Shown one piece after another: positions 14,980 through 23,736 of a stretch of DNA of 52,772 nt; position 1 is the first letter of the stretch; each line of letters opens with the position of its first letter. The position numbers and the translations under genes were made by a program. Source of the stretch: an uncultured Oscillospiraceae bacterium. Lineage in GTDB: Bacteria; Bacillota; Clostridia; Oscillospirales; Oscillospiraceae. Under the pieces are notes generated by a model, which did not search any database, was not told the DNA's origin, and worked only from the letters and a program-made list of their open reading frames with translations. The stretch is taken from NCBI GenBank assembly GCA_947625815.1, contig CANQPU010000014.1, forward strand, positions 1-52,772, read 5' to 3'.

Positions 14980-15908
14980 AGATCTATATCGACGGTTCCG
15001 CCGGGACCACCGGCCTGCAGATCCATGACCGGCTGGCCGCGCGGCGGGACCTGGAGCTTGTGACGCTCCCGGACGAGCTGCGCAAGGACCCCTCCGCCCG
15101 CCGGGACGCGCTGAACGGCTGTGACATCGCCTTTCTTTGTCTGCCCGACGACGCGGCTCGGGAGGCGGTATCCATGATCGAAAACCCGGCCGTCCGGGTC
15201 ATCGACGCCTCCACCGCCCACCGCACAGCGGAGGGCTGGGCTTACGGCTTCCCGGAGCTGTCCGACGAGCACCGCGCCGCCATCGAGAAGGGCGCGCGCA
15301 TCGCCAACCCCGGCTGTCACGCCACGGGCTTTACCGTCAGCGTCTACCCCCTTGTGAAGCTGGGCGTCGTCCCCGCCGACTACCCGCTGACCTGCTTCTC
15401 CCTCACCGGCTACTCCGGCGGCGGGAAGAAGATGATCGCGGACTACCAGGGCCCGGAAAAGCCCGAGGGCCTGAACGCTCCCCGCATCTACGGCCTCAAT
15501 CAGGCCCACAAGCACCTGCCCGAGATGCAAAAAATCTGCGGTCTTACCCGCGCGCCCGTGTTCTCGCCCATCGTGGACGACTACTATAAGGGCATGGCCA
15601 CCACCGTCACACTCCACACAGACCTGCTGCCGGGGCACCAGACGGCTAAGACTATCCGGGAGGCGCTGGACGACTACTACCGGTGGCAGAAGCTCATCAA
15701 CGTGGCCCCCCTCAACTGGGGCACGCCCATGATCGACGCCAACGCCTTCGCCGGCCGGGACGACCTGATGCTCATCGTCTCGGGAAACGACGAGCGCGTC
15801 ACCGTCACCGCCCTCTTTGACAATTTGGGCAAGGGCGCCTCCGGCGCGGCGGTGCAGAACATGAACATCCTCATGGGCGTCGATGAGCTGACGGGGCTCA
15901 ATGTGTAA
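14976..15908 (+). CDS. argC: N-acetyl-gamma-glutamyl-phosphate reductase (short type)
   Basis: A 310-residue NADPH-dependent reductase that converts N-acetylglutamyl phosphate to the semialdehyde. The N-terminal GSAGTTGLQ is the dinucleotide-binding loop. NPGCHATG holds the catalytic Cys, and a His lies in the C-terminal domain. At 310 residues it belongs to the shorter ArgC class rather than the ~345-residue one. Its ATG overlaps the argH stop by four bases, and its stop is closely followed by the small permease gene. Confidence 0.97.
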   Translation: MKIYIDGSAGTTGLQIHDRLAARRDLELVTLPDELRKDPSARRDALNGCDIAFLCLPDDAAREAVSMIENPAVRVIDASTAHRTAEGWAYGFPELSDEHRAAIEKGARIANPGCHATGFTVSVYPLVKLGVVPADYPLTCFSLTGYSGGGKKMIADYQGPEKPEGLNAPRIYGLNQAHKHLPEMQKICGLTRAPVFSPIVDDYYKGMATTVTLHTDLLPGHQTAKTIREALDDYYRWQKLINVAPLNWGTPMIDANAFAGRDDLMLIVSGNDERVTVTALFDNLGKGASGAAVQNMNILMGVDELTGLNV

Positions 15909-15931
15909 TGGAAAAGAGGGGAAAGTCGCCC

Positions 15932-16345
15932 ATGTGGTTCGTATTTGCTCTTGGCTCCGCCGTGTTCGCGGCGCTGACCTCAATTTTGGCCAAGGTGGGC
16001 ATCAACGGGGTCAACTCAAATCTCGCCACCGCCCTGAGAACTGTGGTGGTGCTGGCGATGGCCTGGGGGATGGTGTTCATCACCGGCGCGCAAAGCGGGA
16101 TCGGGGAGATCGGCCGGAAAAGCTGGATCTTCCTCATCCTCTCCGGTCTTGCCACCGGCGCGTCCTGGCTTTGCTACTACAAGGCGCTGCAGATGGGCGA
16201 GGCGTCCAAGGTGGTGCCGGTGGATAAGCTCAGCGTGGTCCTGACCCTCGTGTTGGCCTTCGTTTTTCTCCACGAGAAATTCACCCCAAAGTCCCTTATT
16301 GGGTGCGTTCTCATCGGCGCGGGGACTTTGCTGATGGTTTTATAG
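15932..16345 (+). CDS. half-size DMT/EamA-family permease in the arg operon
   Basis: A protein of 137 residues with about five transmembrane helices and a single EamA-type repeat; typical EamA exporters have two repeats and ten helices. The ATG at 15932 is preferred because AGAGGGG lies upstream at usable spacing; an ATG at 15908 overlapping the argC stop would add eight residues but has a weaker site. Conserved features are the N-terminal [AS]ALTSILAKVG and the C-terminal Glu/Lys-flanked helix pair (FLHEKFTPKSLIGC). Such proteins usually work as dimers. Its place between argC and argJ suggests transport linked to arginine metabolism, but the substrate is not known. Confidence 0.85.
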   Translation: MWFVFALGSAVFAALTSILAKVGINGVNSNLATALRTVVVLAMAWGMVFITGAQSGIGEIGRKSWIFLILSGLATGASWLCYYKALQMGEASKVVPVDKLSVVLTLVLAFVFLHEKFTPKSLIGCVLIGAGTLLMVL

Positions 16346-16366
16346 TTGTATTTGGGAGGGATCGAC

Positions 16367-17584
16367 ATGAACATCACATCCATCCCCGGCGGCGTGTGCG
16401 CCGCCCGGGGGTTCAAGGCCAACGGCATCCGCTGCGGCATCAAGGCAAGCTCCAAAAAGCGGGACCTGGCCCTGATCGTCTCGGAAAAGCGCTGCGCCGC
16501 GGCGGCGGTATATACCGCCAACCTGGTAAAATCAGCGCCTATCAAGGTGACGAAGGCCCATCTGGCCGACGGCCATGCCCAGGCGGTCATCTGCAACTCC
16601 GGCAACGCCAACACCTGCAACGCAAACGGCGTGGAGATCGCCGAGGGCATGAGCCGCCTGGTGGAGCAGTATACCGGCATCCCGGCCTCCGACGTGATCG
16701 TGGGCTCCACCGGCGTCATCGGCCAGCAGATGAGCCTTGAGCCCATGGAGCGGGGCATGGAGGAGCTGGCCGCCGGTCTGGGGGACCACTCGGACTTCGC
16801 CGAGGACGCCATCATGACCACCGACACCGTCCCCAAGGAGGCGGCGGTGGAGTTTGAGGTGGGCGGCGTCAAATGCCGCCTGGGCGGCATCGCCAAGGGC
16901 TCCGGCATGATCCACCCCAACATGGCCACCATGCTGGTTTGGGTCACTTCTGACGCGGCCATTACCCCGGAGATGCTCCAAAGGGCCGTCAGCGAGGACG
17001 TGAAGACCAGCTTCAACATGGTGAGCGTAGACGGGGACACCTCCACAAACGACACCTTCGCCGTGATGGCCAACGGCATGGCGGGGAATCCCGTCATCGA
17101 CCGGGAGGGACCGGATTTTGACGCCTTCTGCGCCGCCCTCCACGCCGTCACCGTGAAGCTTTGCCGCGGCATCGCCAAGGACGGCGAGGGCGCCACCAAG
17201 CTTTTGACCTGCCTGCTCACCGGCGCGGCCGATGAGGCCACGGCGAAGACCGTCGCCAAAGCCGTGATCTGCTCCTCCCTCACCAAGGCCGCCATGTTCG
17301 GCGCGGACGCCAACTGGGGCCGGGTTCTGTGCGCCATCGGCTACTCCGGCGCGACCGTGGACGTGGAAAAGGTGGACGTGAGCTTTCGCTCCGCGGCCGG
17401 CCGGGTGGACGTGTGCCGCGGCGGCGCGGGGATCCCCTTCTCCGAGGAGGAGGCCAAAAAGATCCTCCTGGAGGACGAGATCGACATTCTGGTGGACCTG
17501 AACGCCGGCGCCGCCTCCGCCGAGGCCTGGGGGTGCGATCTCACCTACGACTATGTGAAGATCAACGGGGATTACCGGACGTAA
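16367..17584 (+). CDS. argJ: bifunctional glutamate N-acetyltransferase / amino-acid acetyltransferase
   Basis: A 405-residue ArgJ that transfers acetyl from N-acetylornithine to glutamate, and possibly from acetyl-CoA. The self-cleavage site lies in KGSGMIHPNMATML, where the Thr becomes the N-terminal nucleophile of the beta chain. MVSVDGDTSTNDT is a second family signature. The ATG at 16367 follows GGGAGG; a TTG at 16346 in frame is less likely. No argA is present in the cluster, consistent with the cyclic acetyl pathway. A 305-base gap with repeats follows before argB. Confidence 0.98.
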   Translation: MNITSIPGGVCAARGFKANGIRCGIKASSKKRDLALIVSEKRCAAAAVYTANLVKSAPIKVTKAHLADGHAQAVICNSGNANTCNANGVEIAEGMSRLVEQYTGIPASDVIVGSTGVIGQQMSLEPMERGMEELAAGLGDHSDFAEDAIMTTDTVPKEAAVEFEVGGVKCRLGGIAKGSGMIHPNMATMLVWVTSDAAITPEMLQRAVSEDVKTSFNMVSVDGDTSTNDTFAVMANGMAGNPVIDREGPDFDAFCAALHAVTVKLCRGIAKDGEGATKLLTCLLTGAADEATAKTVAKAVICSSLTKAAMFGADANWGRVLCAIGYSGATVDVEKVDVSFRSAAGRVDVCRGGAGIPFSEEEAKKILLEDEIDILVDLNAGAASAEAWGCDLTYDYVKINGDYRT

Positions 17585-17889
17585 AATGGGTGCCCGCCTG
17601 AGAGGCGGACGGGATATAATTACTTTCCATTCTTTTGTCCCGCCAAAAGAATGGAAAGTAACAAAGGAAGAAAAGGCGGCCAGAGGGGGATTTCGGTTTT
17701 CCCCCTCTGGACTCCCCTTTTAAAAACGACCAGTTAGGGGCCTGCGGGCCCCCTACTGGAGACACCCCCGGGGAGCCCCCCGGAGGCGGAAACGACGAAT
17801 CGTTGCGGAGCACCCACGCAAGTGCTCTATCGCAGGGGACTGCGGGCCCCTATATGGAGAACCCCGGGAAATGGAGAAAGGAGAATTCC
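17585..17889. repeat. hairpin-rich intergenic repeat block between argJ and argB
   Basis: This 305-base gap holds no gene but at least four inverted repeats. There is a small CCGCCT/AGGCGG stem near 17593. A perfect 18-bp stem (TTACTTTCCATTCTTTTG, 17620-17637, with 17644-17661) has a 6-base loop. An 11-bp stem CCAGAGGGGGA/TCCCCCTCTGG spans 17680-17710. An imperfect CCAGTTAGGGG hairpin spans about 17730-17758. Two degenerate copies of GGGGxCTGCGGGCCCC plus a flanking TGGAGA lie near 17736-17762 and 17835-17860. It looks like a MITE-like or interspersed repeat inserted in the operon, or a structured RNA. Confidence 0.7.
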
Positions 17890-18747
17890 ATGGATTTGCA
17901 TGACCACGCCCTCCGGGCGCAGACGCTGACAGAGGCGCTTCCGTACATTCAAAAATACGCCGGGAAGATCATCCTCATCAAGTACGGCGGAAACGCCATG
18001 ACCGACGAGACCCTGAAAAAGCTGGTCATGGGGGACATCGTGCTCCTCAGCATGATCGGCATCCGGGTGGTGGTGGTCCACGGCGGCGGGCCGGAGATCA
18101 GCGACATGCTGAAAAAGACCGGCAAGAAGTCGGAATTCGTGGGCGGCCTGCGCGTCACGGACCCGGAGACCATGGACATCGTCCAGATGGTCCTGGCCGG
18201 CAAGGTCAACAAGGACCTGGTGAACCTGGTGGAGCTCTCGGGCGGCCGGGCCATCGGCATCTCCGGCGTGGACGGGCATATGATAAAGGCCGCCCAGCTT
18301 GACCCGGCCCTCGGGGCGGTGGGGGAGATCCAGGACGTGGACGTCAAGCCCATCACGGATCTTCTGGACATGGGCTACATCCCCATTGTCTCCACCGTGG
18401 GGTGCGACCGGGAGGGGAACCTCTACAACATCAACGCCGACACCGCCGCCGCCCGCATCGCCGGGAAGCTGGGCGCGGAGTCCATGCTGACCATGACGGA
18501 TATCGAGGGGCTCCTGCGGGACAAGGACGATCCGGATACGCTGATCCGCCGCCTGTCCGTCTCCGAGGTCCCGGAGCTGGTCTCCCGGGGCGTCATCTCC
18601 GGCGGCATGATCCCCAAGATCCAGTGCTGTGTGGAGGCCATCCGCCGGGGCGTCCGAAAGGTCTTCATCATCGACGGCCGCCTGCCCCACTCCATCCTCA
18701 TGGAGCTTCTCACCAATGCCGGCATCGGCACCATGTTTACCGCGTGA
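17890..18747 (+). CDS. argB: acetylglutamate kinase
   Basis: A 285-residue amino-acid kinase that phosphorylates N-acetylglutamate, the committed arginine step. KYGGNAM carries the catalytic Lys and VVHGGGPEIS the substrate loop; NINAD binds ATP near the C-terminal lobe. The ATG at 17890 follows GAAAGGAGA; a longer in-frame start at 17803 would translate the repeat block and is rejected. The N-terminal extension (residues 1-20) could form the helix seen in arginine-sensitive hexameric enzymes, so feedback inhibition is possible. argD follows after nine bases. Confidence 0.97.
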   Translation: MDLHDHALRAQTLTEALPYIQKYAGKIILIKYGGNAMTDETLKKLVMGDIVLLSMIGIRVVVVHGGGPEISDMLKKTGKKSEFVGGLRVTDPETMDIVQMVLAGKVNKDLVNLVELSGGRAIGISGVDGHMIKAAQLDPALGAVGEIQDVDVKPITDLLDMGYIPIVSTVGCDREGNLYNINADTAAARIAGKLGAESMLTMTDIEGLLRDKDDPDTLIRRLSVSEVPELVSRGVISGGMIPKIQCCVEAIRRGVRKVFIIDGRLPHSILMELLTNAGIGTMFTA

Positions 18748-18756
18748 GGTGACAGT

Positions 18757-19923
18757 ATGGATATAAGATCCCTGGATCAGGAGTTTGTGGCCAACACCTA
18801 CGGCCGGGCCGACGTGGTCTTTGTCAGCGGCCGGGGGGCCCAGGTCTTCGACGACCGGGGCCGCCGCTACATCGACCTGGGCGCCGGCATCGCCGTCAAC
18901 GCCTTCGGCCTCAGCGACCCCGTCTGGGCGGAGGCCGTGACGGCGCAAGTGTCCAAGCTTCAACATATGTCAAACTTATATTACACCGAACCCTGCGTCA
19001 AGCTGGCCGAGATGCTGTGCGAACGGACGGGGATGAAGAAGGTGTTTTTCGGAAATTCCGGGGCGGAGGCCAACGAGTGCGCCATCAAGACCGCCCGGAA
19101 GTGGGCGTATGACCGATACGGCGACTACTCCCACAGCACCGTCATCACCCTCAAAAACAGCTTCCACGGCCGCACGATCACGACCCTCGCGGCCACGGGC
19201 CAGGACGCCTTCCACACCAAATTCGGCCCCTTCACTCCCGGCTTTGTCCACGCCTCGGCCCAGGACGCCGGGGAGGTCCGGGTCCTTGCCGAAAAGGGCG
19301 GCTGCTGTGCCGTGATGCTCGAGCTCGTCCAGGGCGAGGGCGGCGTGGTCCCCCTCACCCGGGAATACGTGGACGAGGTGGTGAGGATCGCCCGGGAGCA
19401 TGAGCTCCTGCTCATCGTGGACGAGGTCCAGACCGGCAACGGCCGGACGGGGACGCTCTACGCCTATGAACAATTCGGATTTACGCCGGACATCGTCTCC
19501 ACCGCCAAGGGCCTGGGCGGCGGACTGCCCCTGGGGGCGTGCCTGATGGGCCCGCGGGTGGAGCACACCCTGGGCATCGGGGACCACGGCTCCACCTTCG
19601 GCGGGAACCCGGTCTGCTGCGCCGGGGCGCTCTCCATCCTCTCGCGCATCGATGACCGGCTCCTGGCCGACGTTCGGCGCAAGGGCGAGTCTATCAAAGC
19701 GTCCCTCACCGGCGCCCGGGGGGTCAAAAGCGTCACGGGTCTGGGGCTAATGGTGGGCATCCTCACGGATAAGCCCGCCAGGGAGGTGGCCGCGGCCGCC
19801 CTGAAAAGGGGCGTGGTGGTCCTCACCGCCCACGAGAAGGTGCGGCTCGTCCCGCCCTTGACCATAACCGACGAACAGCTGGCGGAAGCCATTGAAATAC
19901 TGAAAGAGGTGATCGGAGAATGA
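18757..19923 (+). CDS. argD: acetylornithine aminotransferase
   Basis: A 388-residue class III PLP-dependent transaminase that makes N-acetylornithine from the semialdehyde and glutamate. The PLP Lys is in STAKGLGGG, the cofactor Asp in LLIVDEVQTG, and GNSGAEANE binds phosphate. GAGGTGA precedes the ATG. The stop overlaps the argF ATG by four bases (ATGA), so translation is coupled. Confidence 0.97.
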   Translation: MDIRSLDQEFVANTYGRADVVFVSGRGAQVFDDRGRRYIDLGAGIAVNAFGLSDPVWAEAVTAQVSKLQHMSNLYYTEPCVKLAEMLCERTGMKKVFFGNSGAEANECAIKTARKWAYDRYGDYSHSTVITLKNSFHGRTITTLAATGQDAFHTKFGPFTPGFVHASAQDAGEVRVLAEKGGCCAVMLELVQGEGGVVPLTREYVDEVVRIAREHELLLIVDEVQTGNGRTGTLYAYEQFGFTPDIVSTAKGLGGGLPLGACLMGPRVEHTLGIGDHGSTFGGNPVCCAGALSILSRIDDRLLADVRRKGESIKASLTGARGVKSVTGLGLMVGILTDKPAREVAAAALKRGVVVLTAHEKVRLVPPLTITDEQLAEAIEILKEVIGE

Positions 19924-20825
19924 AACATCTGCTGAAATTGGGCGATCTCTCCAAGGAGGAGATCCTGGACCTGCTGGGCCTTGCCGACCAGCTTAAATTC
20001 GAGCGCAGGAACAACATCCCCCACCCGCTGCTTGCGGGGAAGACCCTGGGCATGATCTTCCAGAAGTCCTCCACCCGCACCCGCGTCTCCTTTGAGGCGG
20101 GCATGTACCAGCTGGGCGGCAACGCGCTCTTCTTAAGCTCCCGGGACCTGCAGATCGGCCGCGGTGAGCCGGTGCAGGACACCGCGCGGGTCCTGAGCCG
20201 CTATCTGGACGCCATCATGATCCGCACCTACGCCCAGAGCGAGGTGGAGGACCTGGCCCGCTACGGCACCATCCCCATCATCAACGGGCTGACGGATTAC
20301 GCCCACCCCTGCCAGGTCCTGGCCGACCTCCAGACCATCCGGGAGTACAAGGGCACCCTTCAAGGCCGGAAGCTGGCCTTCATCGGCGACGGCAACAACA
20401 TGGCCAACTCCCTGATCGTGGGCTGTATCAAGACGGGCATGAGCGTGGCCGTCGGCTGTCCCAAAGGCTACACCCCCGACGCGGACATCGTCCGGTGGGC
20501 CAGGGAGAACGGGGATGTGCTCATCACCGACGACATTTTTGAGGCCGCCAAGGACGCCGACGCCGTCTACACCGACGTGTGGGCCTCCATGGGCATGGAG
20601 GAGGAGGCCGACAGGCGCCGCCGGGATTTCGCGGGCTTCCAGGTGAACAGCCGGCTCATGGCCGTCGCCCGCCCCGACGCCATCGTCCTCCACTGCCTTC
20701 CCGCCCACCGGGGGGAGGAGATCACGGACGAGATCCTTGAAAAATATGCCGCCTCCATCTTCGACGAGGCCGAAAACCGCCTCCACGCCCAAAAGGCCGT
20801 CCTGGTCAGACTGATGAACGGCTGA
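19920..20825 (+). CDS. argF: ornithine carbamoyltransferase
   Basis: A 301-residue transcarbamylase that forms citrulline from ornithine and carbamoyl phosphate. The carbamoyl-phosphate loop SSTRTRVSFE, HPCQ, and the ornithine-loop HCLPAHRGEE are all intact. It is the last gene of the cluster and is followed by a strong bidirectional terminator. Carbamoyl-phosphate synthase genes are not in this window. Confidence 0.98.
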   Translation: MKHLLKLGDLSKEEILDLLGLADQLKFERRNNIPHPLLAGKTLGMIFQKSSTRTRVSFEAGMYQLGGNALFLSSRDLQIGRGEPVQDTARVLSRYLDAIMIRTYAQSEVEDLARYGTIPIINGLTDYAHPCQVLADLQTIREYKGTLQGRKLAFIGDGNNMANSLIVGCIKTGMSVAVGCPKGYTPDADIVRWARENGDVLITDDIFEAAKDADAVYTDVWASMGMEEEADRRRRDFAGFQVNSRLMAVARPDAIVLHCLPAHRGEEITDEILEKYAASIFDEAENRLHAQKAVLVRLMNG

Positions 20826-20859
20826 AAAGGGCCGGAGCCTCTGCCCGCCTGAGAACATG

Positions 20860-20900
20860 AAAAAACTCTCTGAATTTTCCGAAAATTCAGAGAGTTTTTT
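20860..20900. terminator. bidirectional terminator between argF and the YczE-like gene
   Basis: Arms of 19 bases (AAAAACTCTCTGAATTTTC and complement) meet around one central base. The A-run on one side and T-run on the other make it functional in both directions, serving the arg cluster (plus) and the convergent gene (minus). Confidence 0.93.
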
Positions 20901-20917
20901 GCGTTTTACGCCCGCCG

Positions 20918-21574
20918 TCAGGAGGTGAAAAGGGTGGACTCTAACTTGTTTTGGACCCAGGCGACCACGGGGCCGCAGAAGAAGGCCACGGCCAGCGTGA
21001 CGAGCCCGGGCATGACGCCGAGCATGAGTCCCATCGCCATAAAGGCCACGTCCCAGCAGACACGCACCCACCGGAAGGAGAGCTTCTTTACGTGCTCGGA
21101 GATGATAAAGGGCACCGCGTCATAGGGGGAGGAGCCAAGCCCCGAGCACATATAGGCCGCCGCACCCAGCAGGAAGACCGCCAGCGTCGGGACCAGCAGG
21201 AGATATCGGACCGCGGGGGAGCCGAAGAAGCCCTCCGGCAGTACCGTCCGCCAGAGCCAGGCGAAGAAGTCGGATATGTACCCCAGGAACACCATGTTCC
21301 CCACGGTGCCGTAACCGATGCGGGAAAGGTCGAACCGGAGGACCACCAGGAACGTGACCAGGTGGCACAGGAGCTGACAGGTCCCGAAGCTCAGACGCGT
21401 AAGCTGTGACACCCCCTGCGTCAGGCACGAGCAGGGATCCAGCCCCAGGTCGATAGCGCGAAGCACCGAGAGCCCGAAGCCCTGGATAAGCACGCCCACG
21501 GCCATCACGGCCAGCCGCCGCCGGAAGGGGGCGGGACGCAGGAAGCACCGGGGCCTTTTGCTTGTTGTGTTCAT
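20918..21574 (-). CDS. YczE-like integral membrane protein
   Basis: A 218-residue polytopic membrane protein with five to six hydrophobic helices. GLDPCSCLTQGVS near the first loop and SGLGSSPYDAVP in the second half form a duplicated G-x-x-P-x-D/C pattern typical of YczE/YyaS-type (YitT-related) proteins, whose transport role is undefined. The start at 21574 has GGAGGATCGGAAA upstream; in-frame sequence further upstream runs through a palindrome. It shares the terminator with argF. Confidence 0.82.
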   Translation of the reverse strand: MNTTSKRPRCFLRPAPFRRRLAVMAVGVLIQGFGLSVLRAIDLGLDPCSCLTQGVSQLTRLSFGTCQLLCHLVTFLVVLRFDLSRIGYGTVGNMVFLGYISDFFAWLWRTVLPEGFFGSPAVRYLLLVPTLAVFLLGAAAYMCSGLGSSPYDAVPFIISEHVKKLSFRWVRVCWDVAFMAMGLMLGVMPGLVTLAVAFFCGPVVAWVQNKLESTLFTS

Positions 21575-21630
21575 TTTCCGATCCTCCGCTGGATGATGAG
21601 ATACGCCGCGGCCTTCCGGCCCGGCGGACA

Positions 21631-21678
21631 TTAAGGTGACGAGAGTCGAACCCGCGGGTTCAACTCTCGTCACCTTAA
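21631..21678. repeat. 48-bp near-perfect palindrome with tRNA T-arm-like sequence
   Basis: Arms of 24 bases (beginning TTAAGGTGACGAGAGT and ending in its complement) differ at one position pair. It begins within the stop codon of the 21675-22247 gene. On the minus strand the second half contains GCGGGTTCGACTCTCGT, which could fold like a tRNA T-arm, followed by CACCTTA. There is no T-run, so it is not a typical terminator. Confidence 0.7.
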
Positions 21679-22247
21679 CGCAGGTGGAAGCGCTTTACGA
21701 TCTCCGACAGGAGCCTGGTCCGCAGGGTGAGGACGGTGGCGATGAGCAGGACCGCGGCGGTGGAGGCCAGGACGATCATGGGCCAGCTCGTCTCGGAAAA
21801 GGCGAAGAGGGCGACGGCCGACCCAATGGCGGCGGCCAGCGTGACGATCACCAGGGGCATCACGTTGTGGCGCTGCTTGGAGACGTTGACGAAAAAGAGG
21901 ATCGCCAGCACGATAAGGGCGGCGTAAGCCACGATAGGCACCACAAAGGCCGCCCAGCCGGGGGCCAGGAGCCGGTCGATGAGGACGAGCAGGATGGCCG
22001 TCATCACCGAGAGCCTCACGCCCTGGCTGATGAGGTTGCGTTCCACCAGCGGCGTCTGGAGGACCAGGGTCCACACCATATAGAGCGCCCACAGCACAAT
22101 GACGCTCCAGGCCTTCCCCCGCAGGACGATGTTCACGATGGGGCAGACCACCGCGGCGGCCAGAAAAAGCAGGCCGAAGACGGTCCGCACCCGCAGCATG
22201 GCCAGGGACGTCTTTTTGATCTTCGGATAGATGACCTCAAAATCCAT
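21675..22247 (-). CDS. six-helix membrane protein, DUF6320-like, paired with acyltransferase
   Basis: A 190-residue protein with six predicted transmembrane helices and a short charged N-terminus (MDFEVIYPKIKK). Its ATG lies inside the 3' end of the preceding acyltransferase gene (11-base overlap), so the two are translationally coupled. I believe small polytopic proteins of this kind (DUF6320) recur next to alcohol-acetyltransferase-like proteins, but that family assignment is from memory. It may provide the membrane platform or transport step for an acylated product. Confidence 0.75.
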   Translation of the reverse strand: MDFEVIYPKIKKTSLAMLRVRTVFGLLFLAAAVVCPIVNIVLRGKAWSVIVLWALYMVWTLVLQTPLVERNLISQGVRLSVMTAILLVLIDRLLAPGWAAFVVPIVAYAALIVLAILFFVNVSKQRHNVMPLVIVTLAAAIGSAVALFAFSETSWPMIVLASTAAVLLIATVLTLRTRLLSEIVKRFHLR

Positions 22248-23736
22248 AGAGCTCGCTCCCCGATACCTTTACATCCAGTCCCAGCTCCTTTAAAAGGACG
22301 AGCATCCTCTCTTCAAAGGAGGGATCCGTTGTCAGCTTGGCCACGGAGATCGTGGCCGTGCCGTTGGCCGAGACCATGGACACGGCGGCCCTGGACAGGG
22401 CCACGGTGCCCAGGACGAAATCCATCTTTTTCACGTGGGCCGCCATCTCCTCCGGCATGTCCACAAGCCCCAGATTCGAGAGGGTGGTGGTGAAGGCCCG
22501 GTCCCCCAGAAAGCCGTAGACGATCCGGGCCACGGGACACTTGATGAAGAGGGGCACCAGCCGCACGGACCGCACCAGCTTCACGGCGCCGTTCATCATC
22601 TCCTGAAGCTTCCCGGGCCGGGTGCCCTCGGCGAGCTGCCGGCTGACCTCCGGGAGAATGGCCTCCAGGCTGTTGATCTCCTCGAGCTTCAGGTGGATGT
22701 TGGCGTAGAGGGAAAAATTCCGCAGGGTGCGCGTCTCAAAGTAGTTGCGCATGTTGACGGGCACCTGGATATGTACCGTCCCGTGCTGGCGGTCCGTGGC
22801 GGCCTTGCAGCAAATGAACATCATGGCCGTCACCAGGGCCGTCACCGACGCGCCCCGGCTCCTGGCGGCGTCCCGCAGGTCGTCGGAGGCCATGTCGAAG
22901 TGGATGACCTGGCAGGGCTTGACGGCGGAGAGCTTGCCGCCCATCTGAATGGCGGGCTTGTCCACAAAGCCGGAGGTCTTTTTGCCGGAGACGTATTTGG
23001 AAAAATCGTCCGCGGACTCGGCGGCGTCGGGCAGGGCGTCGATGTCCAGCACGCCCCGGCCCGCCGGCACGGGCGTGCCCAGCAGGCGCAGATACTCGGC
23101 CGTCAGGGTTTTTAAAAACACGGTGCCGCCGGTGCCGTCGGTGAGGATGTGGAAGAACTCACAGCTGATCCGGTTCCGGAAATAGAGCACCCGGAAGGAC
23201 TTGGAGCCTGTGAGGGACACGTTGATGTCCGCGCAGGGGACCGTGGACTCAGGCTCCACAGGGAAGCGGCGCTTGGCCGCGTCGATATAGTGCCAGAAAA
23301 AGCCGTTTTTGATGGTGGTGGCGAAGAAGGGAAAGCGCTTGATGGTGAAGGTCAGGGCCATCTGCAAAAGCTCCGGGACCACGTCGGAATCCAGGTACAT
23401 GGACAGCCGGAAGACCGCCATCTGCTTGTGGCTCATGCTCAGCGGATATACCTTCGCCGCCGCGTCCAGGGGGAACCAGTCGTCCGCCGGACGGGAATAG
23501 AAGCCGCCCAGACGGGCGGGGGAGAGCAGCTCCATGGCCCGGTCCAGCGGGACCCCGTTTTTCGCGTACCACAGCAGGGCGTTCTCAAAATCCCTCACCA
23601 GCTGGCGCTTCCACTCCCGGGCGATACGCAGGTGCCGATCCACCACCCGGAAGAAGCTGTCCACGCTTTCGCGCTCCGCCGCCGGGAGGGTGGAGAGATA
23701 CAGGCTGTATTCCGTCTGCCTCAGCTTTTTGGCCAT
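22237..23736 (-). CDS. HxxxDG acyltransferase (alcohol acetyltransferase/PapA-like)
   Basis: A 499-residue condensation-superfamily protein. The motif HILTDG near residue 193 gives the catalytic His and structural Asp of CoA-dependent acyltransferases. The two-lobed fold is suggested by the later RNFSLYANIHL and LSNLGLVDMP segments, typical of alcohol acetyltransferase-like proteins. The ATG at 23736 starts the conserved MAKKLRQTEYS; an earlier frame start adds a low-complexity Arg/Pro stretch. A good minus-strand promoter lies about 120 bases upstream. Donor and acceptor are unknown; coupling to a membrane protein suggests a lipid or hydrophobic acceptor. Confidence 0.82.
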   Translation of the reverse strand: MAKKLRQTEYSLYLSTLPAAERESVDSFFRVVDRHLRIAREWKRQLVRDFENALLWYAKNGVPLDRAMELLSPARLGGFYSRPADDWFPLDAAAKVYPLSMSHKQMAVFRLSMYLDSDVVPELLQMALTFTIKRFPFFATTIKNGFFWHYIDAAKRRFPVEPESTVPCADINVSLTGSKSFRVLYFRNRISCEFFHILTDGTGGTVFLKTLTAEYLRLLGTPVPAGRGVLDIDALPDAAESADDFSKYVSGKKTSGFVDKPAIQMGGKLSAVKPCQVIHFDMASDDLRDAARSRGASVTALVTAMMFICCKAATDRQHGTVHIQVPVNMRNYFETRTLRNFSLYANIHLKLEEINSLEAILPEVSRQLAEGTRPGKLQEMMNGAVKLVRSVRLVPLFIKCPVARIVYGFLGDRAFTTTLSNLGLVDMPEEMAAHVKKMDFVLGTVALSRAAVSMVSANGTATISVAKLTTDPSFEERMLVLLKELGLDVKVSGSELYGF

